A program made the position numbers and the translations under genes. DNA of 64,000 bases from Actinomadura madurae (GTDB lineage: Bacteria; Actinomycetota; Actinomycetes; Streptosporangiales; Streptosporangiaceae), in NCBI RefSeq assembly GCF_900115095.1, contig NZ_FOVH01000016.1, forward strand, positions 124,001-188,000. Direction: 5' to 3'. The first letter of the stretch is position 1; each line of letters begins with the position of its first letter. The notes beneath the pieces are model-generated. The model was not told the DNA's origin. It saw only the letters and a list, made by a program, of their open reading frames with translations, and did not search any database. Shown piece by piece: positions 1 through 8,971 of this stretch.

Positions 1-309
1 CACGGCGGCGCGTTCAGCGTGATCTATCCGGTGGACGGGGTCGGTGGTTACCAGCTACTGGGGCGTTCCGCCGTTCCCGTCGTCGACCTGTACCAGCGGT
101 CCCGGGAGTTCACGTCGTCGCGGGTGCTCAGTCCCATATCGACGCTGATCCAGTTCCGGTCGATCGATCGCACGGAATATGACGACATTCAGCACCGGGT
201 CGAATGCGACCGCTATGCCGTCAAGCGTCACCCGGTGGAGTTCTCGCTGGAGAAGTTCACCGCGGCGCCGTGCGAGTACGCACAGTCTTTGAAGGGACTG
301 GTGTCGTGA
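1..309 (+). CDS. pxpB: 5-oxoprolinase subunit B-like (PxpB/KipI family), C-terminal part
   Basis: The reading frame is open from the window edge, so the 5' end lies outside and only about 102 codons are seen. The visible part carries the glycine-rich VDGVGGYQLLGRS stretch that closes the cyclophilin-like fold of allophanate hydrolase subunit 1/KipI proteins. In that family, PxpB pairs with PxpC and PxpA in ATP-dependent opening of 5-oxoproline, or with other ureido-type ring substrates. The stop codon overlaps the GTG start of the following pxpC-like gene (GTGA), so the two subunits are probably translated together in equal amounts. The substrate cannot be told from this fragment. Confidence 0.75.
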   Translation, partial: HGGAFSVIYPVDGVGGYQLLGRSAVPVVDLYQRSREFTSSRVLSPISTLIQFRSIDRTEYDDIQHRVECDRYAVKRHPVEFSLEKFTAAPCEYAQSLKGLVS

Positions 310-1292
310 TATCGGTCGTTACCCCGGGGCTGCACACCACCATCCAGGATCTCGGCCGGCCCGGCCACTTCGCCATGGGCCTGCCGCCGTCCGGCGCGCT
401 GGACCAGTTCTCACATCGGTGCGCCAACCTGCTGGTCGGCAACTCGGCCGGCGCGGCGACGCTCGAGTCGACGATGACCGGGCCGGCACTCCACTTCAAG
501 GAGGCCTCCCTGATCGCCGTGACGGGCGGGGACGTCGACATCTCTATCGACGATCACCCGGTGGAGGCCTGGACCAGCCACGCCGTATCCCCCGAGCAGG
601 TCGTCAGAATCGGAATCCTCCGAACCGGCGCCCGAGCGTACCTGGCGATCCGCGGCGGCATAGACTCTCCGCCTTTCCTGGAAAGTCGCTCGACCTATAC
701 CTCTTCGAGAATCGGCGGCCTGTCCGGAGAACCGCTCAAGGCAGGCGACATTCTGCGATCGGGCCGCGAGACTTCGGCACCGGGCCGGATCGGGGCATCG
801 ATCGACCGGCGGCTGCGTCCGGCGCTGAGCGCACAGACCGGCGTTCGTGTCGTCGAAGGGCTCTGCAATTATCGCTTCACCCGTGAATCCCTCCATGAAT
901 TCTTCACCGAGACGTTCACGGTCACCTCGGTGTCCGACCGCACCGGATACCGTCTCGATGGCCCTCGTCTCTCGTTCGTGGAACGTGCACAGCCGTTCGG
1001 GGCGGGCGACAACCCCAGCAACGTCGTGGATCTCGGATACCCCGTCGGTTCGATCCAAGCACCGAACGGAGACCAGGCCATCTGCCTCATGCGGGATGCC
1101 GTCACCGGCGGCGGCTACGCGACGCTGGGCACCGTCATCTCCTCCGACATCGACCGGCTCGCGCAACTGAAAGCCCCTGACCTCATCCGCTTCGAATCCG
1201 TCGATCTCGACGCCGCCGTCGCGGCGCGGAAAGAGTATCGCCGACGACTGCGCGACGCCGCGACCAATGTCAACCTATTGTTCATGTTCTGA
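306..1292 (+). CDS. pxpC: 5-oxoprolinase subunit C-like (PxpC/KipA, biotin-dependent carboxyltransferase family)
   Basis: A 328-residue protein starting at the GTG that overlaps the upstream stop. The start is like family members: VVTPGLHTTIQDLGRPG, then GLPPSGALDQFSHRCANLLVGN, then LESTMTGP. These are hallmarks of the allophanate hydrolase subunit 2/KipA domain, and the length is usual for PxpC. Together with PxpB it should form the ATP-using ring-opening complex acting on 5-oxoproline or a related lactam. An in-frame upstream GTG at 204 would extend it, but that stretch duplicates the end of pxpB in another frame and is not homologous. Two acyl-CoA dehydrogenases follow at 15 bases, which places this pair in a catabolic operon rather than in housekeeping glutathione recycling. 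No PxpA is visible downstream. Confidence 0.85.
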   Translation: MISVVTPGLHTTIQDLGRPGHFAMGLPPSGALDQFSHRCANLLVGNSAGAATLESTMTGPALHFKEASLIAVTGGDVDISIDDHPVEAWTSHAVSPEQVVRIGILRTGARAYLAIRGGIDSPPFLESRSTYTSSRIGGLSGEPLKAGDILRSGRETSAPGRIGASIDRRLRPALSAQTGVRVVEGLCNYRFTRESLHEFFTETFTVTSVSDRTGYRLDGPRLSFVERAQPFGAGDNPSNVVDLGYPVGSIQAPNGDQAICLMRDAVTGGGYATLGTVISSDIDRLAQLKAPDLIRFESVDLDAAVAARKEYRRRLRDAATNVNLLFMF

Positions 1293-1307
1293 CAGCGCGG
1301 AGCGAAA

Positions 1308-2498
1308 ATGACATCACCAGAAGCACTCGACGAACGGATCGACAATTTTCTGCGGGCGTATCCGGTGAGCCGAACAGACGACCGCCGGTTTCGCGAGGCC
1401 CGTTTCGACGCGGGACTGGCGATGGTTCACTTCGACCCCGGCCTCGGCGGCCTCGGACTGGCTCCGAGCCTTCAGCCGATGGTCGACGCCCGATTCCGGG
1501 AGGCCGGCTGCGCCGACTGGCGCGACCGCAATCTCATCGGACTGGGCATGGCCGCCCCCACCATTCATGCGCATGGCACGGCCGCCCAGAAACGGCTGCT
1601 TCGGCCGCTCTTCAGCGGCGAGCACGTCTGGTGCCAGCTGTTCTCCGAGCCGGAGGCGGGATCTGACTTGGCGGCGATGGCCACCCGCGCGGTGCGCGAT
1701 GGTGACGGCTGGATCGTTTCCGGCCAGAAGGTATGGACGAGCTTGGGGCACGTTGCACGCTACGGGCTGCTCCTGGCCCGCACCGATCCCACGCTGCCGA
1801 AACACCGAGGACTGACCTACTTCCTGCTCGACATGTCCCTTCCGGGCGTCGACGTGCGGGCCCTTCGCCAACTGACGGGGGAGGCGGAGTTCAACGAGGT
1901 CTACCTCACCGACGTCCGGGTGCCTGACACGGCGCGCCTGGGCGCGGTCGGCAGCGGGTGGACGGTCGCGCTCACGACTTTGTCCAACGAACGATCCACT
2001 CTCGGTGACGTGGTCGCCGACCGGGGGACCGGCCCGATCGGTCAGGCGGTCGCCCTCTACCGGCAGGCGATCGACGGCGGCGGATACGTCGAGCCGGAGC
2101 TTTACGACCGGCTCATCCGACTGTGGTGCCGTACCGAGACGAATCGCCTGATGAGCGCCCACATGGGGCGCTCCCGTTCGGATCTCGCCGCGGGGCCGGA
2201 TGGATCCGTGGTCAAACTGCAGATGGCGGAATTGAACCAGGCCGTCTACGACCTCTGCATCGACCTGATGGGCCTGGACGGAGTGCTGTACGACAGCTTC
2301 GCGCTGACCCGGCCCGGGCATTCCACGGTCCACGGAAGCTCGGACCCGCGACGCGCCTTCCTGCGAAGCCTCGCCAATTCGATCGAGGGCGGGACGTCGG
2401 AGATCCAGCGCACCGTGATCGGCGAACGCGTCCTGGGTCTTCCTCCGGAACCCCGCGTGGACAAGAACCGCCCATGGACGGACGTGCCGCGCGGATAG
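1308..2498 (+). CDS. Acyl-CoA dehydrogenase family protein (first of a pair)
   Basis: A 396-residue flavoprotein of the usual acyl-CoA dehydrogenase size. Visible family features are the FAD-contacting QLFSEPEAGSDLA segment at about residues 110-122, VSGQKVWTSLGHVA near 137-150, and the C-terminal SIEGGTSEIQRTVIGERVLGLP. These proteins introduce an alpha-beta double bond into an acyl-CoA and pass electrons to ETF. The gene is followed 13 bases later by a second, more divergent acyl-CoA dehydrogenase. Such adjacent pairs often form heteromers in actinobacterial sterol or branched-acid side-chain degradation (family knowledge; pairing here is inferred). The acyl substrate is unknown. Confidence 0.9.
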   Translation: MTSPEALDERIDNFLRAYPVSRTDDRRFREARFDAGLAMVHFDPGLGGLGLAPSLQPMVDARFREAGCADWRDRNLIGLGMAAPTIHAHGTAAQKRLLRPLFSGEHVWCQLFSEPEAGSDLAAMATRAVRDGDGWIVSGQKVWTSLGHVARYGLLLARTDPTLPKHRGLTYFLLDMSLPGVDVRALRQLTGEAEFNEVYLTDVRVPDTARLGAVGSGWTVALTTLSNERSTLGDVVADRGTGPIGQAVALYRQAIDGGGYVEPELYDRLIRLWCRTETNRLMSAHMGRSRSDLAAGPDGSVVKLQMAELNQAVYDLCIDLMGLDGVLYDSFALTRPGHSTVHGSSDPRRAFLRSLANSIEGGTSEIQRTVIGERVLGLPPEPRVDKNRPWTDVPRG

Positions 2499-2511
2499 AG
2501 GAGCAGGAAGA

Positions 2512-3759
2512 ATGAACACCTACTCACACGACGGCGACATCGATACCGCCGCCCGCCGCCCGAGCGTTTCCGACGAGGAACGCGCGGAACTACGGGCGTC
2601 GGTGCGCGACTTCTTCGTGAAACATACTTCTCCCTCTCAGATCGTCTACTGGCTCGAGACCGATCCGGGCTACGACCCGGCGGTGCTCACCGCGATCTAC
2701 ACGCAACTGGCATTGCCCGCCATTCGGATTCCCGAACGCTTCGGCGGCATGGGCTACGGCTGGCAGGAGCTCGGCGTGGTGCTCGAGGAGACCGGCAGGG
2801 CGCTGACCGGCGTGCCGTTTCTGTCCGGGCAGATAGCCGCCGCGGCGTTGCTGGAACTGGGTGACGAGGAAGGCCGGTCGCAGGTTCTTTCCGGACTGGC
2901 CTCCGGGGCGAATCGCTGCACCGTCGCCGGACTGTCAGAGCGCGGACCGCTGTCGTTCGGGGTACGCGCCGAGCCCGCGGAATCGCCCGGGGTGTCTTGG
3001 TCGCTGAACGGCACCGCGCGCTTCGTCATCGACGGAGCCGGCGCCGACACGATCCTCGTCCTGGCCGAGACGCGGTCGGGGCCCGCGCTTTTCCTGCCCG
3101 CTTCCCCGGCACCTGGCATGCTGCGTGAACCGCTGGTGACGATGGACATGACCCGTCCCATGGCGGACATCGAGTTCAACGCGGTGCCGGCCGTCCCGCT
3201 CGGCGAGGTCTCCCCCGGCATGGAGGGCGCCGAGAGGCTGTCCCTGTGCGCCGCGCTCCTGCTGTCCGCGGAGCAGCTCGGCGGGGCGCGAGGCGCCCTC
3301 GAGACGACTGTCGATCACCTCCGTCAGCGGGTGCAGTTCGGACGCCCCCTGGGATCCTTCCAGGCGCTCAAGCATCGCTGCGCCGATCTCCTCGTGGCGG
3401 TGCGAGGCGCCGAGGCCGTCCTGGCGGAGGCGCTGACGGCCGCCGAGGCCGGCTCGACCGAACTGCCCGTCCTGGCTCACCTGGCCGCCGCGGTCTGCTC
3501 CGACACCTACGTCGAGGTCGCCCGGGCGATGATCCAGGTGCACGGTGGAATCGGCTTCACGTGGGAACACATCGCCCACGTCCATCTGAAACGAGCGAAG
3601 ACCTCTCAGCTCATGTTCGGCACGCCCGCGGAACATCGCGGGCGGCTGGCCCAAATCCTCGGTCTGCCGGCTCCTTCCACGCGACCGTGGCGCGAAATCG
3701 GCCGGGCCGGGCCCGGGCGTGCCACGACTGACGGTCCGGCCCGAAGACACGACCGATGA
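2512..3759 (+). CDS. Acyl-CoA dehydrogenase family protein (second of a pair)
   Basis: A 415-residue protein with the acyl-CoA dehydrogenase C-terminal domain: VQFGRPLGSFQALKHRCAD at about residue 275, and IQVHGGIGFTWEHIAHVHLKRA near 342. The N-terminal half is more degenerate and lacks the clear EPxAGSD motif of the partner gene. This is typical of the beta-like subunit of heteromeric acyl-CoA dehydrogenases, so it may be structural or only partly catalytic. An AGGAG-like site sits before the ATG. The last 25 residues are basic and low in complexity. Its position right after the 1308-2498 gene argues for a joint enzyme. Confidence 0.88.
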   Translation: MNTYSHDGDIDTAARRPSVSDEERAELRASVRDFFVKHTSPSQIVYWLETDPGYDPAVLTAIYTQLALPAIRIPERFGGMGYGWQELGVVLEETGRALTGVPFLSGQIAAAALLELGDEEGRSQVLSGLASGANRCTVAGLSERGPLSFGVRAEPAESPGVSWSLNGTARFVIDGAGADTILVLAETRSGPALFLPASPAPGMLREPLVTMDMTRPMADIEFNAVPAVPLGEVSPGMEGAERLSLCAALLLSAEQLGGARGALETTVDHLRQRVQFGRPLGSFQALKHRCADLLVAVRGAEAVLAEALTAAEAGSTELPVLAHLAAAVCSDTYVEVARAMIQVHGGIGFTWEHIAHVHLKRAKTSQLMFGTPAEHRGRLAQILGLPAPSTRPWREIGRAGPGRATTDGPARRHDR

Positions 3760-3772
3760 ATCAGGAGGACCC

Positions 3773-4657
3773 ATGGCCACCATCCCTGACGAGGCAAGGC
3801 ACCTCTTCGAAGGCAGGGACTTCGCCCACGTGGCGACGGTCAACCCGAACGGCTCGACGCAGGTGTCGCCGGTATGGATCGCTCTCGACGGCGACCTCGT
3901 CGTCTTCAACACGAACGAGGGCCTCGTCAAGACGAAGAACCTGCGAAACAACCCGGACGTCGCGATCTCGATGATCAGCCACGCGAATCCCTACGAGAGC
4001 CTGCTCATCCAGGGCAAGGTCGTCGAGATGACCGGCGAGGGCGCCGAAGAGGGCATCGACGCGCTCGCCAAGCGCTACCTCGGCGTCGACTCATTCCCCT
4101 TCCGCAGGCCCGGCGACGTGCGGGTGATCGTGAAGATCCGGCCGGAGAAAGTTCACCACAGAGGAAAAGAAGAAGGAGTGGACACCATGCCCGAGCACGA
4201 CGACTCCGCGGCGCGACTGCGGCAGCAGACGCTTGAGCTGCACCGCGGTCATTTGCGCAACCTGCTCGACAAGAACATGGAGGCATGGGTCGACGCCTTT
4301 GCGGACGACGCGGTCTTCGAGCTGCCTTTCGCGCCGCCGAACTACCCCCAGCGGCTCGTGGGTAAGACCGCGATCTGGGAGTACGTCAAGGACTACCCGA
4401 AGCGCATTGATCTCCAGGGCTTCGCGGAGGTGATCGAGCACCCGACGACCGAACCGGGAGTGCTCGTGGTCGAGGCCCAGGTGGAGGGACGGGTGATCGC
4501 CACGGGTAAGCCCTACCGCGTGCGATACGTCTGGGTGGTCACGGTCGAGGAAGGAAAGATCGTGAAGCAGCGCGACTACTGGAACCCGCTTGCGGTGCTC
4601 GAGGCGCTGGGGGGCGAGAAGAACATGCGCGACACCTTCAACGTCGAGGAGCGATGA
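3773..4657 (+). CDS. Fusion: PPOX-fold F420/FMN-dependent oxidoreductase + SnoaL/NTF2-like domain
   Basis: 294 residues. The start at 3773 is chosen because an AGGAGGA site lies four bases upstream; a longer frame from 3719 overlaps the preceding gene. Residues about 1-130 are a split-barrel PPOX domain (FAHVATVNPNGSTQVSPVW, then KTKNLRNNPDVAIS, ending RVIVKIRPEKVHH), as in F420-dependent biliverdin-reductase-like enzymes. Residues about 145-290 are an NTF2/SnoaL-like domain (WVDAFADDAVFELPF; YRVRYVWVVTVEEGKIVKQRDYWNP). Separate genes for these domains are common; a fusion is unusual. At the junction, a GAAGGAG site followed by ATG at 4187 remains in frame, so the second domain could also be made alone. 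Function is probably reduction or isomerisation of an intermediate in this catabolic operon. Confidence 0.85.
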   Translation: MATIPDEARHLFEGRDFAHVATVNPNGSTQVSPVWIALDGDLVVFNTNEGLVKTKNLRNNPDVAISMISHANPYESLLIQGKVVEMTGEGAEEGIDALAKRYLGVDSFPFRRPGDVRVIVKIRPEKVHHRGKEEGVDTMPEHDDSAARLRQQTLELHRGHLRNLLDKNMEAWVDAFADDAVFELPFAPPNYPQRLVGKTAIWEYVKDYPKRIDLQGFAEVIEHPTTEPGVLVVEAQVEGRVIATGKPYRVRYVWVVTVEEGKIVKQRDYWNPLAVLEALGGEKNMRDTFNVEER

Positions 4658-4717
4658 ACGCACGACGACTCCGCCTCAGCCAGCCGACCGGCCCGGGGCC
4701 GGTCGTGCCGGCCTGAG

Positions 4718-5779
4718 TTACGAGGACGGGCTCGCGAAGACGGGCATCACCTGGTCGTGGACCAGTCGCAACTGGTCGCGCATGGTGGCGACACCGGGAA
4801 GCTCCATCCCGGAGAACGCCTTGACCAGCGCCGCGTCCGTGATGGCGAGGACGAGATGGTTCACGCCGGTCGACGCGATCTCGGTCTTGATCTTCTCGGC
4901 GCATTCCTCCGGGGTGCCCGCGACCGAGAGCTTGTCGGCCAGTTCCGGCGGCGTCAGCTCGAACGCGCGGTCCACCCGGCCTTCGCCGACGGCGGCGATG
5001 ATGTCGGTCAGGTCGGCCGGGTCCACATCGTTGCGTGCCAGCTGTTCGGCGGGCATCGACGATGCGTACAGGCCCACCATCGCGCGGGCGGCGTCCTTGG
5101 CGGCGCGGGAGTCGGGGCCGGTCGAGAAGACGATCCAGGCGCCCAGGTCCAGCGAGTCGGCGTCACGGCCCGCGCGCTCGGCTCCGATGCGAACGTTCTC
5201 CACCATGTACTCGTAGGCTCGTCTGGTGTAGCTCAGCGCGTGGTGGACACCGTCGGTCAGCTCGCCGGCCGCCTGGAACGACTTCGGGCCGCGCATCGCG
5301 CCCAGCTTCACGGGGACGTGTTCCTGCACCGGCCGCGCGAAGGTGAACAGACCGTTGTAGGAGAAGAACTCGCCGTCGTAGTTGATCGCGCCTTCGTCCA
5401 GGACGGTGCGCACGACGTGGTGCGCCTCCTTCAGGCGGGACAGCGGCTTCGTCTTCGCCCAGTCGATGCCGTACTGAGCCAACAGACCGAAGTTGCCCGA
5501 GCCGAGCACGCACTCGGCGCGGCCTCCGGTCAGCTCGTCGAGCGTCGCCGTCGCCTGGGCGATCAGGGACGGTTCGCGCAGGGTAACCGCCGACAGGCTC
5601 GGGCCGAAGCGGATGTTCTCCGTCTTGTCCGCCGCCGCGGCGAACAGCAGCCACAGATCCTTGTGCCACGTCTCGTCGGCCGCGTAGCAGCCGTAGTAGC
5701 CGAGCTCGTCGGCGAGCTTGATGGACTCGATCGTGTCGTCGAGCGGATAGTCGGGCAACATCACGAAGCTGAACCGCAT
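4718..5779 (-). CDS. LLM-class flavin-dependent oxidoreductase (F420 or FMN)
   Basis: 353 residues. The ATG at 5779 is preceded by GAAAGGAGCGCCCC, a good ribosome site; a longer open frame upstream reads antisense to the aldehyde dehydrogenase. The sequence is a luciferase-like TIM barrel: N-terminal FSFVMLPDYPLDDTIESIKL, RIGPSLS-type strand (IRFGPSLSAVTLREP), GRAECVLGSGNF, and C-terminal LSVAGTPEECAEKI. These motifs resemble methylenetetrahydromethanopterin reductase-like F420-dependent enzymes. It is convergent with the PPOX/SnoaL fusion gene and sits 26 bases downstream of the aldehyde dehydrogenase on the same strand, so it may be the last gene of that operon. The substrate is unknown. 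Confidence 0.88.
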   Translation of the reverse strand: MRFSFVMLPDYPLDDTIESIKLADELGYYGCYAADETWHKDLWLLFAAAADKTENIRFGPSLSAVTLREPSLIAQATATLDELTGGRAECVLGSGNFGLLAQYGIDWAKTKPLSRLKEAHHVVRTVLDEGAINYDGEFFSYNGLFTFARPVQEHVPVKLGAMRGPKSFQAAGELTDGVHHALSYTRRAYEYMVENVRIGAERAGRDADSLDLGAWIVFSTGPDSRAAKDAARAMVGLYASSMPAEQLARNDVDPADLTDIIAAVGEGRVDRAFELTPPELADKLSVAGTPEECAEKIKTEIASTGVNHLVLAITDAALVKAFSGMELPGVATMRDQLRLVHDQVMPVFASPSS

Positions 5780-5805
5780 GGGGCGCTCCTTTCGAAGCGA
5801 AGCGA

Positions 5806-7221
5806 CTAGACGTCCAGGTTGGACATGACGTGCTTGATCCGGGTGTAGTCCTCGATGCCGTACATCGACAGGTCCTTGCCGTAGCCGGAGTGCTTGAAGC
5901 CGCCGTGCGGCATCTCCGCCACCAGTGGGATGTGCGTGTTGATCCACACGCAGCCGAAGTCGAGCTCCCGCGACATCCGCATGGCCCGGCCGTGGTCTCG
6001 TGTCCACACCGACGACGCGAGCCCGTACTCCACGCCGTTCGCCCACCGCAGCGCCTCGGCCTCGTCGGTGAACCGCTGCACGCTGATCACCGGGCCGAAC
6101 ACCTCCTGCTGCACCATCTCGTCGTCCTGCCGCAGGCCGGACACCACCGTCGGGGCGTAGAAGAAGCCCTGTGAGCCGACGCGTCCGCCCCCCGCGGCGA
6201 CCGACGCGTGGTCGGGCAGCCGGTCGACGAAGCCGCTGACCTTCGCCAGCTGGTCGGCGTTGTTCAGCGGGCCGTAGTCGCCGTCGGCACCGGTCGAGGT
6301 GCCGGCGGCCTGCTCGGTGAGCGCGGCGACGAGGTCGTCGTGGACGCCCGGCGCGGCCAGCACCCGGCTCGCGGCCGTGCAGTCCTGCCCGGCGTTGAAG
6401 TACCCGGCCTCGGCGACGGCCTCCGCGGTGGCGGCGATGTCGGCGTCGTCGAACACGATGACCGGCGCCTTGCCGCCCAGTTCGAGGTGCACCCGCTTCA
6501 GGTCGCCGGCCGCCGCGGCGGCCACCTCGCGCCCGGCGCGCACCGAGCCGGTGATCGACGCCATCGCCGGGATCTCGTGCGAGATCAGCGCGGCTCCGGT
6601 CTCCCGGTCACCGCAGATCACGTTGAACACTCCGGGCGGGAGGAACTCCGCGGCCAGCTCCGCGAGGAACACCGTCGACACGGGCGTCGTGTCGGACGGC
6701 TTGAGCACCACCGTGTTCCCGGCCGCGAGCGCCGGCCCGAACTTCCACAGCGCCATCAGCGCGGGGTAGTTCCACGGTGTCACCTGCGCGCACACCCCGA
6801 CCGGCTCACGCCGGATCCACGAGGTGTGCCCGCGCATGTACTCCCCCGCCGACCTGCCCTCCAGCACCCGCGCGCCGCCCGCGAAGAACCGGAGCTGGTC
6901 GAGCAGCATCGGCAGCTCCTCCTGCCGGGTCAGCTCCAGCGGCTTGCCGGTGTTCTCGCACTCCAGCGCCAGCAGTTCGTCCGCGCGCTCCTCGATCCGG
7001 TCGGCGAGGCGCAGCAGCGCCAGTTGCCGCTCGGCGGGTGTGGTGTCCCGCCACGAGGCGAACGCGTCCCGCGCGGCGGTCAGCGCCCGGTCGACGTCGG
7101 CCGGCGAGGACACCGGCGCGGACGCGAACACCGCGCCCGTGGCAGGATCGACCAGCTCGGCCGTGCGGCCGTCGGCCGCGTCCACGTAGGACCCGCCGAC
7201 GAAGTTCTGCACCTTCTTCAT
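5806..7221 (-). CDS. Aldehyde dehydrogenase, gamma-aminobutyraldehyde dehydrogenase-like
   Basis: 471 residues, a typical length for the family. Key motifs: VTPWNYPALMALWKFGPALAAG (cofactor fold, about residue 142), LELGGKAPVIV with the general-base Glu (about 243), and NAGQDCTAASR with the nucleophilic Cys (about 276). The C-terminal HGGFKHSGYGKDLSMYGIEDYT signature is characteristic of aminobutyraldehyde/betaine-aldehyde-type dehydrogenases. The ATG overlaps the stop of the upstream permease gene (ATGA). With the permease and FAD oxidase upstream, the likely role is oxidation of an aminoaldehyde released from an imported amine. The exact substrate is an inference. Confidence 0.9.
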   Translation of the reverse strand: MKKVQNFVGGSYVDAADGRTAELVDPATGAVFASAPVSSPADVDRALTAARDAFASWRDTTPAERQLALLRLADRIEERADELLALECENTGKPLELTRQEELPMLLDQLRFFAGGARVLEGRSAGEYMRGHTSWIRREPVGVCAQVTPWNYPALMALWKFGPALAAGNTVVLKPSDTTPVSTVFLAELAAEFLPPGVFNVICGDRETGAALISHEIPAMASITGSVRAGREVAAAAAGDLKRVHLELGGKAPVIVFDDADIAATAEAVAEAGYFNAGQDCTAASRVLAAPGVHDDLVAALTEQAAGTSTGADGDYGPLNNADQLAKVSGFVDRLPDHASVAAGGGRVGSQGFFYAPTVVSGLRQDDEMVQQEVFGPVISVQRFTDEAEALRWANGVEYGLASSVWTRDHGRAMRMSRELDFGCVWINTHIPLVAEMPHGGFKHSGYGKDLSMYGIEDYTRIKHVMSNLDV

Positions 7222-8705
7222 CCGTCCTCCCGGGATATCGCGTCGCCTGCGGTCGCCGTGCTGTACCGGTACGGCCGCAAGGTCATCATCAGCAGCAGTC
7301 CTGCTCCTGCGACGACGACGCCGGACAGGAGCACGAGGTAGTCGTCGTACCAGGGCGCGCCCTCGGTGCGCGGCCACACCATGTTCACGATCGCCGCGAC
7401 CCCGTAGAGCAGAGCGCCGGCGTTCACCGCGAACCCCCAGCGCCCCAGTGTGAACGACCCCGCGGGCCGCCAGCCCTTGAGCCGCGCGCGCAGCGCGGCG
7501 AGGACGACCATCTGGAAGCCGAGGTAGATGCCGAGCACCGCGAAGGAGACGATCTTCGTGACGGCGTCCTCGGAGAACCCGGACACCAGCACCACCACCG
7601 CGGGCACGACGGCCGCGACCAGGAGCGCGTACGGCGGCACGCCCCGCTGGTGGGAGAACCGGGCGAGCAGGCCGCTGCCGGGCAGCATCCGGTCGCGGCC
7701 GTAGGAGTAGAGCAGCCGCGACGCCGCCGCCTGCAGGCTCATCGCGCACGACAGGAACGACACCAGCACGACGACCAGCACCACCTTGGCACCGAACGAA
7801 CCGAACGCCGTGGTGAGCACACCGCCGACCGGGTCGGCGTCCGCGCCGGAGATCACCGCGCCGAAGTCCGGTACCGCGAGCACCAGCGCGAGGCACACGA
7901 ACGTCGCCGCCGCGCCGCCGACGTAGATCGTCATCCGCATGGCCTTCGGGATGCGCCGGCCGGCGTCCGGCACTTCCTCGGCGACGTCCCCGCACGCCTC
8001 GAAGCCGTAGTACTGGAAGATCCCGATCAGGCCCGCCGCGAGGAAGGCGGCCAGGTAGGAGCCTTCCGGCGCGGCGCCGAAGCCGTCGAACAGCACTCCG
8101 AGGCCATGCCGCCGCTCGGCGATCAGCAGCCACCCGCCGACCGCGAGTGCGCCGAGGATCTCCGTCCCGAACCCGATCATCGCCGCCATGCCGAGGACGC
8201 GGGTGCCGCCCAGGTTGATCACCGTGGCCAGGGCGACCATGACCAGCGCGCAGACGGTGGTCGTGGTCGCCGACACCGAAAGGTCCAGCAAGGACGCCAG
8301 GTAGGGCCCGGAGCCGTAGACCACCGACGCGATCGTGACCAGCAGCGCGATCGCGTACACCCACCCGGTCATCCAGGCCCATTTCTGGCCCCACAACCGC
8401 CGCGCCCACGGGTAGATCCCGCCGGCGATCGGGTACTGCGAGACGATCTCGCCGAATATCAGCGCGACGAGAAGCTGGCCCAGGCCGACGATGACGAGGC
8501 TCCAGATCATCGGCGGGCCCGCGGCGGCCAGCGAGACCGCGAACAGCGTGTAGATGCCGACGACCGGCGACAGGTAGGTGAAGCCGAGCGAGAAGTTCGC
8601 CCACAGGCTCATGTCCCGGCGGAACTCCGAGGTGTAGCCGAGGTCGGCGAGTTGCCTGGCGTCGACGTCCGCGGAGTGGCCTGCGCCGGCGGTCGTATCG
8701 GTCAC
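7218..8705 (-). CDS. APC superfamily amino acid/amine permease
   Basis: 495 residues from the GTG at 8705, which overlaps the stop of the preceding small gene (GTGA). The protein has about twelve hydrophobic segments. The APC N-terminal signature LWANFSLGFTYLSPVVGIYTLF at about residues 32-53 is followed by FGEIVSQYPIAGGIYPWARR, the consensus of AGT/ACT-type amino acid and GABA permeases. It sits between a small protein/FAD oxidase block and the aminoaldehyde dehydrogenase, so it most likely imports the amine or amino acid that the operon degrades. It is a cytoplasmic membrane protein. Some in-frame ATG/GTG codons upstream give only a longer basic leader without homology. Confidence 0.92.
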   Translation of the reverse strand: MTDTTAGAGHSADVDARQLADLGYTSEFRRDMSLWANFSLGFTYLSPVVGIYTLFAVSLAAAGPPMIWSLVIVGLGQLLVALIFGEIVSQYPIAGGIYPWARRLWGQKWAWMTGWVYAIALLVTIASVVYGSGPYLASLLDLSVSATTTTVCALVMVALATVINLGGTRVLGMAAMIGFGTEILGALAVGGWLLIAERRHGLGVLFDGFGAAPEGSYLAAFLAAGLIGIFQYYGFEACGDVAEEVPDAGRRIPKAMRMTIYVGGAAATFVCLALVLAVPDFGAVISGADADPVGGVLTTAFGSFGAKVVLVVVLVSFLSCAMSLQAAASRLLYSYGRDRMLPGSGLLARFSHQRGVPPYALLVAAVVPAVVVLVSGFSEDAVTKIVSFAVLGIYLGFQMVVLAALRARLKGWRPAGSFTLGRWGFAVNAGALLYGVAAIVNMVWPRTEGAPWYDDYLVLLSGVVVAGAGLLLMMTLRPYRYSTATAGDAISREDG

Positions 8706-8971
8706 CGGCCGTCCTCCGCTTCGAGCTCGTCGAGCAACTCCTGTCCGGAGAGGACGGTGCCTGCCCAGTGCCGGTGCATCCATTCGAGATGGTCACCGCG
8801 GCTCGCCGCGATGCGCAGCGTGTCCCAGTTGGGGAAGAGCTGCTGTGCGACGTGGACGGTCATGAGCCTCGGATCCACCTCGAAGATGTGCTCGAAGCGC
8901 TCCACGGCGACATCGCTGACCTGCCTGGCCGACGGCGGCGTGTGCTGCTCGTCGTAGCGGTACCCGTTCAT
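8702..8971 (-). CDS. Small protein of unknown function (89 aa) in the FAD oxidase operon
   Basis: Encodes 89 residues with an acidic, soluble composition and no signal or membrane segment. Its ATG overlaps the stop of the FAD oxidase gene (ATGA), and its own stop overlaps the GTG of the permease gene (GTGA), so it is locked into the operon. Recognisable pieces are RYDEQHTPPSARQ at the start, HVAQQLFPNWDTLRIAASRG in the middle and VLSGQELLDELEAEDGR at the end. I do not recognise the family. The double overlap and the aromatic/acidic content suggest a dedicated accessory subunit of the FAD/Fe-S oxidase, but this is inference. Confidence 0.75.
   Translation of the reverse strand: MNGYRYDEQHTPPSARQVSDVAVERFEHIFEVDPRLMTVHVAQQLFPNWDTLRIAASRGDHLEWMHRHWAGTVLSGQELLDELEAEDGR

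Noticed and set aside
204..305. Longer N terminus for the PxpC-like protein
   Set aside because: This stretch is the end of pxpB in another frame; the GTG at 306 gives the normal family start and a GTGA overlap.
6777..8957. 726-codon open frame opposite the permease and dehydrogenase genes
   Set aside because: Antisense to two genes with strong motifs; its own translation has no family features.
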